This document shows, piece by piece, positions 1 through 13,010 of a stretch of DNA of 64,000 bases. How positions within the stretch are numbered: position 1 is the stretch's first letter; each line of letters starts with the position of its first letter. The position numbers and the translations under genes were made by a program. The notes beneath the pieces are model-generated. The model did no database searches. It saw only the letters and a list, made by a program, of their open reading frames with translations, and was not told where the DNA came from. The DNA is from Dillenia suffruticosa (lineage: Eukaryota > Streptophyta > Magnoliopsida > Dilleniales > Dilleniaceae): the NCBI GenBank assembly GCA_033439265.1, contig JAVTVX010000031.1, forward strand, positions 5,937,501 to 6,001,500, in the 5' to 3' direction.

Positions 1-1430
1 AGAAAAGTATTGGTAAAAATTAGCTTTTATTATCAATTTAAAACTATTAGTAAAAATTACTACTTTTATCATCGGTTACTACAGAAATGTTACTACCTTT
101 ATCATTGCTAACTATAGCCGTTAAAAATTGTTATTACTATTTATTATTGATAATTATATAACATATATTAGGAAATATTACTATTTTTATTATCAGATAT
201 TACAAATATTAATAAATATTACTACAGATATCGTCGCTTACCACATGTATAGGAAATGTTACTACTGGAAATGTTGCTACTATCATCATAACCGTTAAGA
301 ATTGTTATGCTATTTATTGTCAATAAGTCAGTCAGTCACCATAATTGTTAAGAATTGTTATGCTTTTTATTGTCGGTAAGTATAGAGTTATATGTTAGAA
401 AATGTTACAAAATTTTTGTTCTCGGTTTTGATAAATGTTAGTAAATATTATTACTTTTATTGTCACTTACCACATAAGTTAAGCCCGCATAACTTAGAAA
501 ATGTTACTACTTTTTTTGTTGGTTATCACAAGCGCTAGTAAATATTACTCTATTACTACTTTTATTGTCGTTAGGATGTGTTACTAGGGTTTAGAATTGC
601 TACTACCCTTTTATCGTCAGTCACCTAACCGTTATGAATTGTTAGTGTTATATATTGTCGATAACTATGTTAGGAAATGATACTACTTTTATTGTCAGTT
701 GTCACAAGTGTTAGTAAATATTACTATTTTTATCATTGGATAGACAGATGTTACAAAATATCCTTTTATCGTCAATTACACAGAAAGTGTTAGAAAATAT
801 TATAATTGTAGGTTATAAAAATATTAGGAAATATTACTATTACCACATATGTTACTAATTAGTTACCACATACAAGTGTGAGAAATGTTATTATTTTATC
901 GTCCACTAGAAAAAAAAGGTTAGGAAATAATTTTATCATTATGTCAGTATAAATTACAAATATAACGGTCACAAAATGTTATGTTGCCGTGGGTTTGTTT
1001 ATAAAAGGGTTAGAAAAAATTATTGGTATAAATTATATTATCATCACTTATCGCTTATGACTAGTGTTTGGAAACATTACAATGTTTGCATCATTGTCAT
1101 CGGGTTACACACGGTAATGATAATGGTATAAACACTATAAAATAAAGAAATTATAAAATAATAAACATAATCTTCCGTTCAATATATAAGACAAAAAAAA
1201 GATTGTAAGTTTCATTGTCGGACAACTACATATCTTCATATCTTTTGAAATGTTCATGCCAAAAATGCAAAAAATGTTGACTTCGATCACCAAGAATATT
1301 ACCATCATAATTTGAAAGCACAGCATCCGTGATAGTTCCAACATCGGTGAGAAACTTTTTGTATCAATCTATTCAACAAATAGTAATAAAATGAATACAT
1401 TTACCATTTTTCGATATCATATAGGATACC
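1..1430 (-). repeat. CACTA subterminal repeat region, left (inverted) copy
   Basis: The first 1.1 kb is built of degenerate units containing 'tgttaggaaatgttacta' and 'cttttattgtcggttat'. Read on the minus strand, the whole stretch is colinear with 30.4-31.5 kb on the plus strand: the unit array, the linker around 1100-1200 (an A/T-rich run next to 'aatttctttattttatag'), and a coding-like segment at 1200-1370. Base 1 aligns with about 31499, so the matching CACTA terminus should lie roughly 180 bp upstream of the window. I infer the left end of a large CACTA element, or the 3' end of a second inverted copy of the same family. No terminus is visible here. The homology ends near 1430, where LTR C begins. 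Confidence 0.65.
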
Positions 1431-3099
1431 TTCTGTAACAATGACACTGCGGTGTCTGTAATTTAATTATATAGAAAGAAATATTTATTTAAATTGATTT
1501 TTGATTTTGGGGTATTTAAATTAAATTTTTGGTATATTTTAATTTGCCGAATCTATAAATCGAAGTAAACCCCGTTTTTACAAAAAATTTAAATTTTAGT
1601 GAAGTGTGGGTATGAAAACATAAATATATAAAAAGAGAAGAGAGAGAGGAGATGCTGCGTTTTGGAGTGAAACGCAGCACCTCCCAATTAGGGTTGTAAA
1701 CCCTAACTTTACCTCTCTCTCTCTCTCTCTCCTTCTCTTTCTCTCTCTCGTCGACTTTCATCTTCCCCCGGCTACCGCACTTTCTCTGCTTTCCTCCCGC
1801 GAGCGCGCCATCACTGTTGCTCGCCTCCTCTCGTCTCTCCCTCTCTACTTCTCTCTTTCCCCTTTCGGCCGCAAGTCTTACCTTCATTTTCCGACATTGC
1901 ATGTGGTTAAATGTGCAGAAATTTTGGAGTATGTTGGATTGTGCTTTGACTGATTTAAATTGATTTTGGCATGCTGAAACTATGTGGATGAGTACAAAAA
2001 CTCTGCACATGTTTTGACTTGAAAATGGAATGTTTTGAGGCATTTTGAGTGTGCTGGAGGCATGGTCTTATGTGCAGGAAGTTTGGACTTGTTTTAGCTT
2101 TGGTTTGAGTACAAAAATATGTCATTAATTGAACCTATGTATGTGCAGATTTTTAGTATGAAAATGGTGTGAAATTATGTGTGTTTTGGCATATGAATGA
2201 GATGCAAAAGTGTGCAGACTTTTGGAATGTAAATGGTGTGAAAATGTATGCATTATGGCATTGAAATGGGCAGCAAACATGTGCAGAATTTGGCTTGAAT
2301 TAGTAATAATGTTTGAGTGTTTGTTTGTACATTTAGAGACTTGAGAAGTGTGTGTGAATGTGCAGAAATTTTTGCACTATTGTGTGTATCAAAGGGATGC
2401 CATTTCATGCTTGTAAAGGGAGATTTTTGATATTGGAATGTGCTGAAGTTTAGGGAGTTCATGTGCTTAAATTGTGAGCATTTCCATGAATGTTGGGTGC
2501 AGGGGTACCACGGGTGCCGGGTGCTGCACTGGTGCACGGGCGGATGGAGCATGCTGTGTGTTGAGTTGATTTTTGCTAAGGGCATTTGAAGTATGTAACA
2601 CCAAGCTTAAAAAAAAAAAAATAAATAAAAATAAAATATTTGGAGACGCAGCATTTTGGGACAAAACGCTGCGTCCCCAATTGGGGATTAGGGTTAAAAC
2701 CCTAACCCCCTTTCTCTCTCTCTCTCTTTCTCTCTCCCCGACGTTCCCTCTCCTGCGGCCGTTCGGCTTCCTCCGCCACAGCCACCGCCGCCGCCGCCGC
2801 CATCCTTCTCCTTCTTCTTCTTCTTCTTCTTCTTTTTCTGCTTCTTCTTCTTTCTTCCCGCGGCTCTCTCTCCTTTCTGCAGTCGCGATCGTTCGCGATC
2901 TCACCTCCTTCGCAAGCTCCGCCAAGCGCCGCCACCGCGCGATCTTGCTTCCGTCCGCGAACAGCCGCCACCAGCAGCAACCCCTCCTTCTGCCACCATC
3001 GCGCGAGCTTGAGTGCTCCACAGTGCGACTGCAGAACCTCCGCGAGCGCAACCCGCCCTTGCACACGACCGAGCCAGCGAGCGCACGAGCACGCCCCAG

Positions 3100-3315
3100 C
3101 ACAGCGCACTAGCGCACGGGCGAGCACCAGCCCGCAAGCCACTGTCGGCCCGCAGGCCCGCCAGCCTGCAGGCCCATTAGCCTCAGGCCCATCAGCAGCA
3201 AGCCCACGGGCCCACCAGGCCCGAGAGCCCGTCCAAGCCAGCAGGTCCAGTACGGCCCGCGGCCCAGTTCAGCCCATCGGCCCGCCAGCCCGCCGGCCCG
3301 CTACCCCGTAGCACG
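3100..3315. repeat. GC-rich GCCC-motif minisatellite within LTR A
   Basis: About 200 bp in which 'agcccgc', 'ggcccgcc' and 'ggcccatcag' recur every 8-12 bases, in sharp contrast to the AT-rich surroundings. It is imperfect, with no fixed period. The stretch lies in the 5' half of the LTR, just before the splice-like 'caggtaaatgacttagg' at about 3392. Confidence 0.6.
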
Positions 3316-4277
3316 CAGACCAGCGAGCCCGCTAGTTGTAGCCCACGAGCCCGCGACGGCCCGTGAGCCCGTGACAGCCCACGAACCTCCACGCAGGTAA
3401 ATGACTTAGGGTTTTTGATTCGGATCTAAGTGTTTAGATCTAACAAAATAAAATCTTGTTTTGATAGGAAACACTACAGACCTTGGAGCGACCGAAGCGA
3501 CAGTCGGATGAGACTCTGCGCTTCGAGAAAACCCTAGGTAAGGAGATTTCTGCTCTAACTGATACTTTGAATGAATCTAGAATTGAATCTAAGATGAAAG
3601 GTTCTGTATATGTTCAGAGTGTAAGTAGAATGCGAATAGAATACCAATTCTGAAATGACTATATGTGACTTTGAAGGTTAAGTAGAGAATGTTACAGAAA
3701 CTAGATGCTCTGATACGAAAGAAGCATATTAGAGAATCATAAAATCATGTCGAGTTAATTCGAATGATTTCCTTTAGAGTTAAACCTTGAAATATGCATG
3801 AAAGTATCTGGATTGTAGGGTTGGAATGAAATGAGCCGTAAAGTGGAAGATATTGTTCATTTCATGTTTTTCGGATAAACCCTTAAGATGCTTGAGAAGT
3901 TGATATTCAATTTTGATGATCTTATTAGGTTGATCTTTTTGGAGATTCGAGAAAGCAGATTGGAAATTGTTTTGAAAATAGGGAGTGACCACCCTCCCTA
4001 GAACAGTGAGTGGGACTTTGACATTCGCTATTGATTGAAAACCATGTTTCAAAAATACTTTTAAATGACATGTTTCTGCAAATATATGATTGTTAGACCT
4101 TTCCAATATTTGATGAAATGTTTTGTGACCTTTGGAGTGTCTTAACTGCTGACTTTATTGATATGCATCCATGAGTTTTGATAAACGTATATTGTGCCAC
4201 ATTTTCGACATATTGATATGTTTTAAATACTTCCACTACATTGGCACATGGTTTTAAATGGATTTACTTACACATTT

Positions 4278-4465
4278 GGGCTGTATGCCCGGCCGACTTT
4301 ATGATATTATGTTTTGGGCTGTATGCCCGGCCGACTTTATGATATTATGTATTGGGCTGTATGCTTGGCCGACGTTATGATATTATGCATGGGGCTATAT
4401 GCCCGGCCGACTGGTGATGGGATGCATGGGGCTACGTGCCCGGCCGATATGATATTGTGATCCGT
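4278..4465. repeat. 38-bp tandem repeat, five units, within LTR A
   Basis: The unit 'gggctgtatgcccggccgac' plus 'tttatgatattatg' starts at 4278, 4316, 4354, 4392 and 4429, a period of 38, 38, 38 and 37 bp. Units 1 and 2 are nearly identical and units 4 and 5 have drifted. The core 'gcccggccgac' is partly palindromic. Confidence 0.9.
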
Positions 4466-7400
4466 AGCTACGAAGGACATCTGGTAGAGGCACCCCTTGT
4501 GCCCGGATACGCTTCGGCCGGAGGTATCCGCCAAATCGTCGTGTGTATGGGTGTCCCAGGTTGACCCTCATCGGAGAGGACGTTGAGTACGGCTCCGTCT
4601 AGCACCAGGCGGGGGCACCATACACGGCCGACTAGTTATATATACATTATTATTATTTACAGGCTTGTTGGGGTAGTCTGTGGCCAACATTGGGGCAGAG
4701 AGCCATTCTTTAATACTTGCATTTGGAAAAACCCCCAATGCGCCGTCCTTGGTCAAGGTAGACCATTGTCGGGAATATTTCATTGGCCGGTTCTTCATGA
4801 CATTGATGTGAATATTGGATGCATATTTTGCTTTCTGATGTGTGCGTATTATATATGATTTTGAAATAACATGATCGGTTTGCACACTGTGGATATTTTC
4901 TTATCTTATGCTTTGACACTCCAAATTCACCTCGATATTGATAGTATGATGTCAATCCCCTCACTTACTGAGTATCCTCCCATAGATACTCACCCCTCAC
5001 TTTCTTTCCCACAGGATTAGTGTTGGACCGAGGAAATATCACTGGGCTTGGGTATGGATATTTTTCATCTCTTCCACTACGATGATCGGTGATATTGTTA
5101 TATATTGGAGATTTTAGTTTGACCATTCCATTTATCTAAATTTTTGGGAAGACTGTATAAATTATGGACTTTTATTCGTGAAACCTTCGTGTTGATTTAT
5201 TCCATTGCATTGAGGCATTTGTAAATATTTAAAAAAAATAATAACTTGGGAATTTATTTTATATATGCGTAGAATTTAAATCCGCTCGGTGTGGCGGCTG
5301 CTCATGCTCTAGTTGAGCATGACAGTAGAGGTCTGTTGCTAGGACTGCTAGAAACTTATAGCCTTGCGTTGTTCTGGATGTTGGCTGTGGTATTTGTTGA
5401 TTTTGGAGAGGCCGGGATGACCATTTACTTACTTTGTTAGGATGAATATGATATACAGGTGAAATTGTACTCGGGAAACCTCCGATTTATGGGGAGGTTC
5501 TGCTCGATTTTCTGTAAAAATACAGCCGGCATCCAGGGACAACGGACGGCTGTTTACGATCCCGGTTCGGGGCGTGACAAAGTATCCCAACAATTAAATT
5601 TTGTAGACTTGTTGTAGGTATAAATAAACATAAGGAATTAAGGTAGTGACCTAAACTACTTAGACATGGCATGAGAAATTTGGAAGGAAAATACATGCAT
5701 TTTAGATATTGGGACAATATGTACTCTTTTTATCATAACTTCCTTAGCACAACTCCAAATGATATGAGGTTTTTTGCATTGGATTCTAGACATCCTGAGA
5801 TATGGCCCGATTGATTTGGAGATGAGTTGAATTTTTTGGTGGGTTGTCATAGTTAGATCATTTACAAAAAAATTGCTGTTCCGTCCTGTTTTTAGCAGTG
5901 ATCTTGTGACTCATTTAGCGATCCTCTTCTGATTTGACTTACTATAAGACCAAAACACGAACGTTTTATGTCTAGGTCTTATGTTTAATTTGAGATAAGA
6001 ACCATCTACTTTGGACTTGTATAGCAGATGTTATAGCTTATTTCCCATGACTCCGCAGATGTGAAATCTGTGGACGGTTTGCCTTCATACTTGTTTGGTG
6101 ATTCGATTGAGATGAGCTTTGTTCTACGTATTGTGGTTTTATTGGGAAGTGCGCTATCCACCCCAAATTGTGAGTGAGATTTATTTTGATGCCTTTGTTA
6201 AATATATAAATTCTGTTTAACAACATTTTGATAAATGAGCATGATTTGTCGTGTGTTTAAAATGTTTTGACTGGTTTTGGAACTGACTTTTTGTAAACCG
6301 TTGAAGTGTCCAAAAATTGGGTTGAATTATGAAATTATACATCCATGTGGTTGAAATGTATAATGTGCCATTTTGCGTTATATATTGCATTTGGTTTGTG
6401 AACTTGATTTCGGCACATTCTTGATACGAGATTGATTTTGACCTTGAGGGCTTTGGTGTGTATTATTCCGTAACTACGAAGGATACCGTGAGAGGCGCTT
6501 AGGTGGCGTCCGGATATACCTGGACCTAGGGTATCCCACGAGTTTTCTTGATTTTATTAACGACACAGTACTAGCTAGGTTGAACCCGCAAAGGGGGAGG
6601 AATTGGTACTCTCTCCAAGTCTAGCACTTGGACGAGATCCATCGCCAACACCGAGGTAGAGAGCACTTTAAATAAATTTGTATATAACACTCCCGGTACG
6701 CCTTTCATAGGTTGAGGTAGACCTCTACCAGGACACTTTCGGGGGGCAGCTCTATGATTTTAATGACATCGCTTTTGATGCATATTTGACTTGATAATGC
6801 GAGCAAATGATATATTGTTGAAATGAAATGATGATTTGAAGTATGATTTGTATACTTACGCTTTAACAGTCCAGTTTCACAATTCTTATTAGACGATTGC
6901 ATTGACCCACTCACTTATTGAGTATTCTTTCCCTGAGTACTCACCCCTCATTTCCCTTCTTGTTTCAGAGATAGTATTTGGCAAGGAGCGCTGCTTCTTG
7001 GACGCTTAGTATCATTGGGAGATCTATCTGGACTTGAGGAGTCATTGTATATTTTTGCTACAATTTCGTGAGTTAAAAATTGTATTGATGATGTATATGT
7101 ATTTTGAGGTCTATAGATGACTATTGTAAAATTCTGGGATGACTCTATAAATATGGAAAATTAAATCGTGGAACTATCATGTCATTGCATAACACTTGCA
7201 TTGAGGCAATTTCTATTCATTTGTGTATGTTACTTGGGAATGTGTCATGTCCTAGAAGTGTATTTTAGGATCGCTCGGTACTACCTCTAAATCATAGGAG
7301 GGACGACTGGTAGCTGTTCATACTTTTGACTGGGGCATGGAGTAGAGATCTGTGGTTAGAACTGTGGAAATTCATTTTGTTAGCCTTGTGTTGTGCTGGA

Positions 7401-7605
7401 TTGTGCGGTATGAATGTGTTGGTCTGATATTGAGATTGGATTTATGTATTGTAAGGCCAGGTTGGCCCTATTGTATAGGTAGCAGGTTGATTGCTATATG
7501 GGAAACCTCTGATATGCGGGGAGGTTCTGCCTGATTTTCTATAAAAAATACAGCTGGCATTCAGGACAACGAGTGACTACTCACAATCCCGGTTCGGAGG
7601 TATGG

Positions 7606-10600
7606 ATCATCCTACATATGTATCCTTCATAGCTACGAAATGAAATTTATCCATCACAAAGTTATCATTCATCACATGCCAGAGCCCTCGGCCCATATAT
7701 AATATAATCATCAAATTAATCACGTGCCATGCCACATTTCTCGAGTAATGTAAATCATTTCCACAATGATGATTTCATAAAACATGTATAAATCAAATGC
7801 AATAGTGCGGTTTCACTTTTTAGAACTCGTTTGGATGCATATATAATCACGTAAAATATATTTGTGGACACTTCATGAATTCACAAAAAAAACATTTCGA
7901 AATTCATTCACAATTTCACATAACATATTCATTAAATCATGTTTGCATCAGAAAACATTTTAAAACATGATATTGTGTATCCAACACATAATATAATAAA
8001 TTCCACTCACTGTATGCGGGAGGGTATGCCACTCCTATCACGAATCTCGAAACACACACAAAAATATGCTCCCCTCAATATCACTAACGAGATTCTATAA
8101 ACATAATGTAGAATATGAGTTATTTAAGAGATCATATGATGCGTATATAATAATGTAAATGTGATGCAACCCTAGTTATAGACAAATTTAGGGTTTTCAA
8201 GTTTTATTCTTCCTCCATTTTAGGGAATTGACAACAAGTTCCTCAACTGGGGTCAGAATTAGGAAATTCTAATTTATATGGTTGGCTCACATAAATACAC
8301 ATACCTTTTGTGTTGAACTTATCTCCAAAATCTCGGTGGAAGATTCTTTAAAATCCACATTTTCAAACCAATTTAAATCTCACTCTCCATTTTGTCCTGT
8401 TTTAGCAACTTTCCCTTATCTCACAATCTATTCATGCTAAGACTCTGCTTTTTGACTATGTTGTAGTTATGACACAAGGCTACAACCTGTTAGTCGGGCA
8501 CTTTCTCAGATTCCTAGTGCAAGTCCCTAAAATTGCACCATTTTCGCCACAGAGCTCCACATTACCTGAACCTTTTATAGTATCTAGAAGACATAAAACC
8601 TTACATTTTTCATGTTTTTGGTTTCTTCCAATTTTGCTTAGAAGGGGTCTGAAATTGACCACCAAAATCTCTTTTCATTTTTGGCCGAGAAACAAAATCG
8701 TTTCTGCATAGTTTTGGGAGATTTTGTATAACTCTTGATTCCCTCGGCTGAATTGGCTGAAATGTTCACAGTAGGTAGATAAGAGGGAGATCTACAACTT
8801 TTCATGTTTGAGATTTTGCAAACAAGGTCTGGAAGAGGGTCGTGCAACACTACTATTTTTAGTGTTGGAAAATGGATGACCCTCTGATGCGTTTCAATAG
8901 AATGGCTGTAACGTTTGACACAGGGATCCGATTGAGGTGATTCTTATCTCGTTGGAACTCTAAGACATGGATCTACAATTCTTTCAACTAGCCCAAGATC
9001 TGAATCTATCAGGAAGGGGATTGAAAACTTAGGTTTGTGTAACTGCAGAAATCAGGGCAAAATGCAGGACTGAACAGGTAATTAGTGCAGAACACCTAAC
9101 TTTGAAAAGTCATATAAAATCCATCCCTACTCAGAATACAATGGTTCTTATCTCATTTTACAGCTCTGAATGTCTAGTTTCTTGTGTATAAATTTTACAC
9201 AATTTTCCCTTGTGAAGAAAATGTTGTAGCTAAAACACTACAACCAGTTCAGAATATCTAGATTTCAGAATTTTTGGTTGCCTTCCTTGACTTCAGATTT
9301 CGGCCACCCTAGTTCCCTAAGCAAACCTCCTCATTTTGACCCCAAATTAAGATATGTTATGCTATGGAGTATGGAGGGCCTCATAGCTGAAGATGGACAG
9401 CTGGACTTGAAGCAAAACTTGGATTTCTCCTCTTGAACTCTTGGCTGTCCCTTTGTTCTTCACCAAGCAATCCTTCTCCGTTGGCCTTGATTTTTTGATA
9501 TATTGTTCTAGGGTTCAAGAGGGACGGATTTTATGTAAAAATATTGAAGATTGGTTGAAGGAATCAAGCCTCCCTTTAAGGAATGGCTCACGGCTATGGA
9601 GGGAGGAAGAAGAGAAGAAGTCTTTCTCTCTCTTTTTTTTTGGTTTCTCTTTGCTCTTCACGGTTTTGGGAGAATGAATATAGCTTGTTGGTGATTCTCT
9701 CTCTCTCTCTACTCTCTCCTCCTCAAGCCCCAACAAGTCAAACTTCAATTAATGCTTTATTAATTGATTTGTCTCCCAACAACCAAAATCAATGGCTTAT
9801 ATTTATTCTTTGACTTTTCAAATGAATCGTAGCCTTTCACCTCATGGACACACTTGTCATGGTCATTAATTATCTCTAACTCTTTTTTCTAAATTTCATA
9901 AAAGGTCATTCTTAGATTTGCATGAAGATTTCTACCTCGATTTTCGCATCACGTACGGTAGGGTCTATATTCGATCCGAAATCTAAAAAATTCAAATTTA
10001 CCCATTTGGTTCAGTTTTTCGCACTGAATCAAATAGAGTTGGTCTCGCATTAATCTAAGGTCGTTTGATAGCCTAAACGTCTCTCGGAGTGAACGAAATT
10101 CTCGATCGGTCAAAATTTGATCTCAAACTCGAAATGCGTAAAATCACACTAGAGACTCCGATTTACACGTAGATTTAAAAAATATAGGTCTTGGGTGGAA
10201 ACATGACCGTTTGCTGGAACAAATTTCAATTCTACGAAAAATTAGGGTTTCTCGAGTGAAAAATATTAGAGCACCGAGTCTTTTGTGCTATGGTTTAAAT
10301 TTTAGTTTCGCTGCTTGACCCTTCACTTTTAAAGTGAATTTATCATATATATTTCTCACGGTATCAAATTTGCACGTGTGGTTGTCATTTTGGCACAGTA
10401 GGGTCAATTTCCCTTCATTTCGAGCAATTTTGGCAATTTTGTGAAATTCCGGTTTAACTTGATAAAACATAAATTTAGCCTTATTTAGGCTTCCTGGCAA
10501 AATTTTAGTAGTTTTGCATGGGTAGAATTAAATTTCGCTTGGTGAGGATAAATTTTCATCTTCGACGATTAAATATCAGGCATTTCTTCACAAACGATTA

Positions 10601-10862
10601 AGAATTGACCGAAATCAAGTTCTATTAACTTTTTAATTTAATTTAGCACGTGTAATTTCATCAGGGTCGAAATTGCACGTGTAGGTTTTAAAATAGTATG
10701 GAAGGAAAAATTTTTAGCTCCCGGCAATCTCGCCAAAATTTTTCAAGAGCATTATAAATCGTAAAAAGTTCTGAGTGACTTTTCTCTATGTGAAAATGAA
10801 AATAAATCATATATGAGATAATAAGGAGTATAATATACAATATACCGAGTGTCGGTGTTACA
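7606..10862 (-). mobile_element. LTR D: long gypsy-type LTR, opposite orientation, truncated
   Basis: On the minus strand this begins TGTAACACCGAC at 10862, the same start as LTR B. It then follows LTR B in order: the 'gaatttcacaaaatt' / 'aggaagcctaaat' / 'aattgaccctac' blocks around 10380-10500 correspond to about 55390-55480, and a 'gccgtgagccat' block with a purine-rich leader lies at 9580-9720. The 3' end is lost. Minus-strand homology reaches only the 'gtagctatgaaggatac' block near 7620-7640, and the last 1.1 kb of a full LTR is absent. Next to the right end lies 'taaag', but no matching copy was found on the left. The ORFs in this stretch are small and unconvincing. Confidence 0.6.
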
Positions 10863-13010
10863 TAAAGTTTGAAATAATGGCACTTTTTGATTGCAGTTAA
10901 GCCAAGAAAGCGACGAATGGTGGTCATTTTAGCAAGTTGGGGAAATGTTTCCCCTATATAGATTATTATTAGAATTATTTTGTTTCTAGTAAGTTAAAAA
11001 AGATTTTTCTAACGGGATTGTTATTATATGTGTAGTCAATTAGTCAAATTTTACTTCGTAAATCACAATTTTGGTACATTGCAAGTTCTTTTCACAAATT
11101 TTCCTTTTTCTTTGTATTGGTTTAGACTTTTCTTTTCTCTACCCTCATTCAAACTTTTTTCTCTTTGTTTTCTCCATCTTCATCTTCATGGACATGAGAT
11201 CAAGACGGACTGCATTAGGCTTTAACATTAGAAGTTTAAGAAAATATTATTTTCTCAAGAAATTAAGGTCCTAAAATGAAGCCATGAAAAGAAACTATCA
11301 GTAATTCCAGTACAAATGCAATACAAAATGAGATAAGTTATGACAATGGTCTTTAACAACATAATTCTTGACTTGGTGGATTTATAAATATCCCCGGTTC
11401 TCATATCTCCAAAAAGCTCATAACAAATATTTCACAATCATTCCTGACATATAAAATTTATTTTAGGATATGCATTAAGTTGAAATCAAAATCATGTAGT
11501 GAATTGCACCCTTATTAACTTACATGTTAGGCTGTTGTAGAACTTCAATAGGCACAATTTCAGAGAATAAAAAGTGAATTTCCATTAGTTTTCTCAATAC
11601 GATCCTTCTATAAAAAGAAATTAATGAACATATTATAGGATATAGTTGAACAAAATTTGATATTTAACTATATTAAGGAATTGCCATAATTACCATCGAA
11701 GTTTGCAATTCATCATCTTCATGGCTTTTAAAGCATTAACCAGAGTTTAGAACGTACATAATTTGTTTGTCCAAATAAACAGTGTAACAAAACTAATATT
11801 GTTTGAAAATGATATGGATAAAAATATGTTATGAAAATATAATACTATATTAATAGAAATGTTAGTGTGTAATCGTAAAATGTATAATATGTGTGGTAAA
11901 ATAACTCACTAGCTTGCATAAACGAAAATTGAATCTAAGTGTTTTCTCAAATAAACAGCTCAACCATTAAAATATCCCACTTGCTTTGATTGCTTTTTTG
12001 TTTTGTGTCCAACACAAGCCAGACGCGTAAACCATAGACAACTACAATAGTAAAATAAGGAGGAAAATAAGTAAAGTGAGAAAACTAGGTTGGAAAACTA
12101 CATATCACTACTAAACACTGCATTAGATGAGAAGAATGCGAGAGGATATGTATATGTGTGTATGGATATGATAAGGTCTAGTAAAGAAAACTACAGATAT
12201 CATTAATAAGGTCTAGTAAAACAAATTCAAAAAGAGAGAGGGGAGAGAGGTGAATTAAGGATTTGGAGTGAGGAGAGAGAGGGGGAGAGAGAGAGAGGTG
12301 AATTGAGGTAGAAGTTGAGAGAGAGAGAGAGGAGAGAGAGAGGTTGAGGTGATGTTTGAATTTTGTGAGAGTTTTTTAAGTTTTGTGGTTTGTTATCCTG
12401 TGAGAAATCCATTATTAATTTTTTTAATATTTGTTTTATATCGTGTTAGCTGTGCAAGCTACATGGGCAGTAGATGGCGTAAGCTTATGCGGTTTGCCCT
12501 AGCAACTTGCACCCTGCTTTGGTGGACCGCTTTGTTTTGTAGTTATTTTTTTCTAGAAGAATGGAAGAATAGGTAGGTGTTGAGAAAAGATAAAAATATA
12601 AATAAAGATGCAATATATTGAGGAAAGATGAAGGCATAAATAAAGATACAATAATAATATTTATCGAAAACCATAATGGAAAAGCACAGTTGGAGAAGGA
12701 TGACTTTGGGCAGTAAGTGGTGTTTAGTAAACGTATGTATCATTTCATAGTCTGCAAATATAATCAAATATAATCATTATATAATCAATATATGATCATA
12801 TAATCGTAATTTCAAAAATAAATAGAAAAAATTCATTGATTTATACCATGTGTCAATCCAATGAGGGGACGCCATTTTATAAGCATCACTTTAGCACATA
12901 TAGGTTCCAACAATATTATACAAAATTGTTCTATCAATTTCATAAAAATTGGATTCAATGATATATATTACAATGACAAATGACAAAGGTTGTAATACAC
13001 TTGTCTGATA
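10863..13010. other. AT-rich intergenic or degenerate transposon sequence, no gene recognised
   Basis: No ORF here looks like a conserved protein. At 12229-12345 there is a purine tract of 'gagagagag' runs interrupted by 'ggtgaatt', repeated three times. The short open frame at 12349-12576 is hydrophobic with no recognisable domain. The rest resembles introns or decayed element interior and probably continues the host sequence into which the LTR C/D cluster inserted. Confidence 0.5.

Larger units (their letters stand above)
2594..5579 (+). mobile_element. LTR A: solo LTR (2986 bp) with 5-bp target duplication
   Basis: It starts TGTAACACCAAGC and ends CGGTTCGGGGCGTGACA. It is flanked by the perfect 5-bp duplication AAGTA at 2589-2593 and 5580-5584. 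No primer-binding site, gag or pol follows, so this is a solo LTR left by recombination between the two LTRs of a gypsy element. It sits inside LTR C, and removing it rejoins C without a gap. Internal landmarks are a GC-rich tract rich in 'GCCC' (about 3100-3315), a 38-bp tandem repeat (4278-4465), pyrimidine-rich runs after the 'gggttaaaaccctaaccccc' motif and the 'ctacgaaggaca' block shared with LTRs B and C. The proline- and arginine-rich ORFs on both strands at 2.5-3.4 kb come from base composition and are not called. Confidence 0.88.
1434..7605 (+). mobile_element. LTR C: long gypsy-type LTR, interrupted by LTR A
   Basis: It begins TGTAACAATGACAC, the usual start of long LTRs that end GGGCGTGACA in plant chromovirus-type gypsy elements. 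Its 3' half (about 6230-7605) is closely colinear with the last 1.4 kb of LTR B (57235-58611). Shared blocks include 'ttttgactggttttggaact', 'acgaaggatacc' with 'gagaggcgcttaggtggc', the 'gagatagtatttggcaagga' block and 'ctgtggttagga'. The last bases are missing: the match stops at 'cccggttcgg' where 'ggcgtgaca' would follow, and the sequence passes into LTR D. Subtracting the LTR A insertion, it is about 3.2 kb. No target duplication or primer site was found, so whether it is a solo LTR or part of a rearranged element is open. The ORFs inside it are not protein genes. Confidence 0.6.

Noticed and set aside
2467..3392. Arginine-, proline- and glutamate-rich ORFs of up to 211 codons in LTR A
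   Set aside because: They arise from (CTT)n, (CCG)n and GCCC-rich sequence inside a solo LTR, and both strands are open over the same stretch.
12349..12576. 75-codon hydrophobic plus-strand ORF
   Set aside because: There is no homologue that I recognise, no neighbouring exon and no codon evidence, and its length is within chance for this region.
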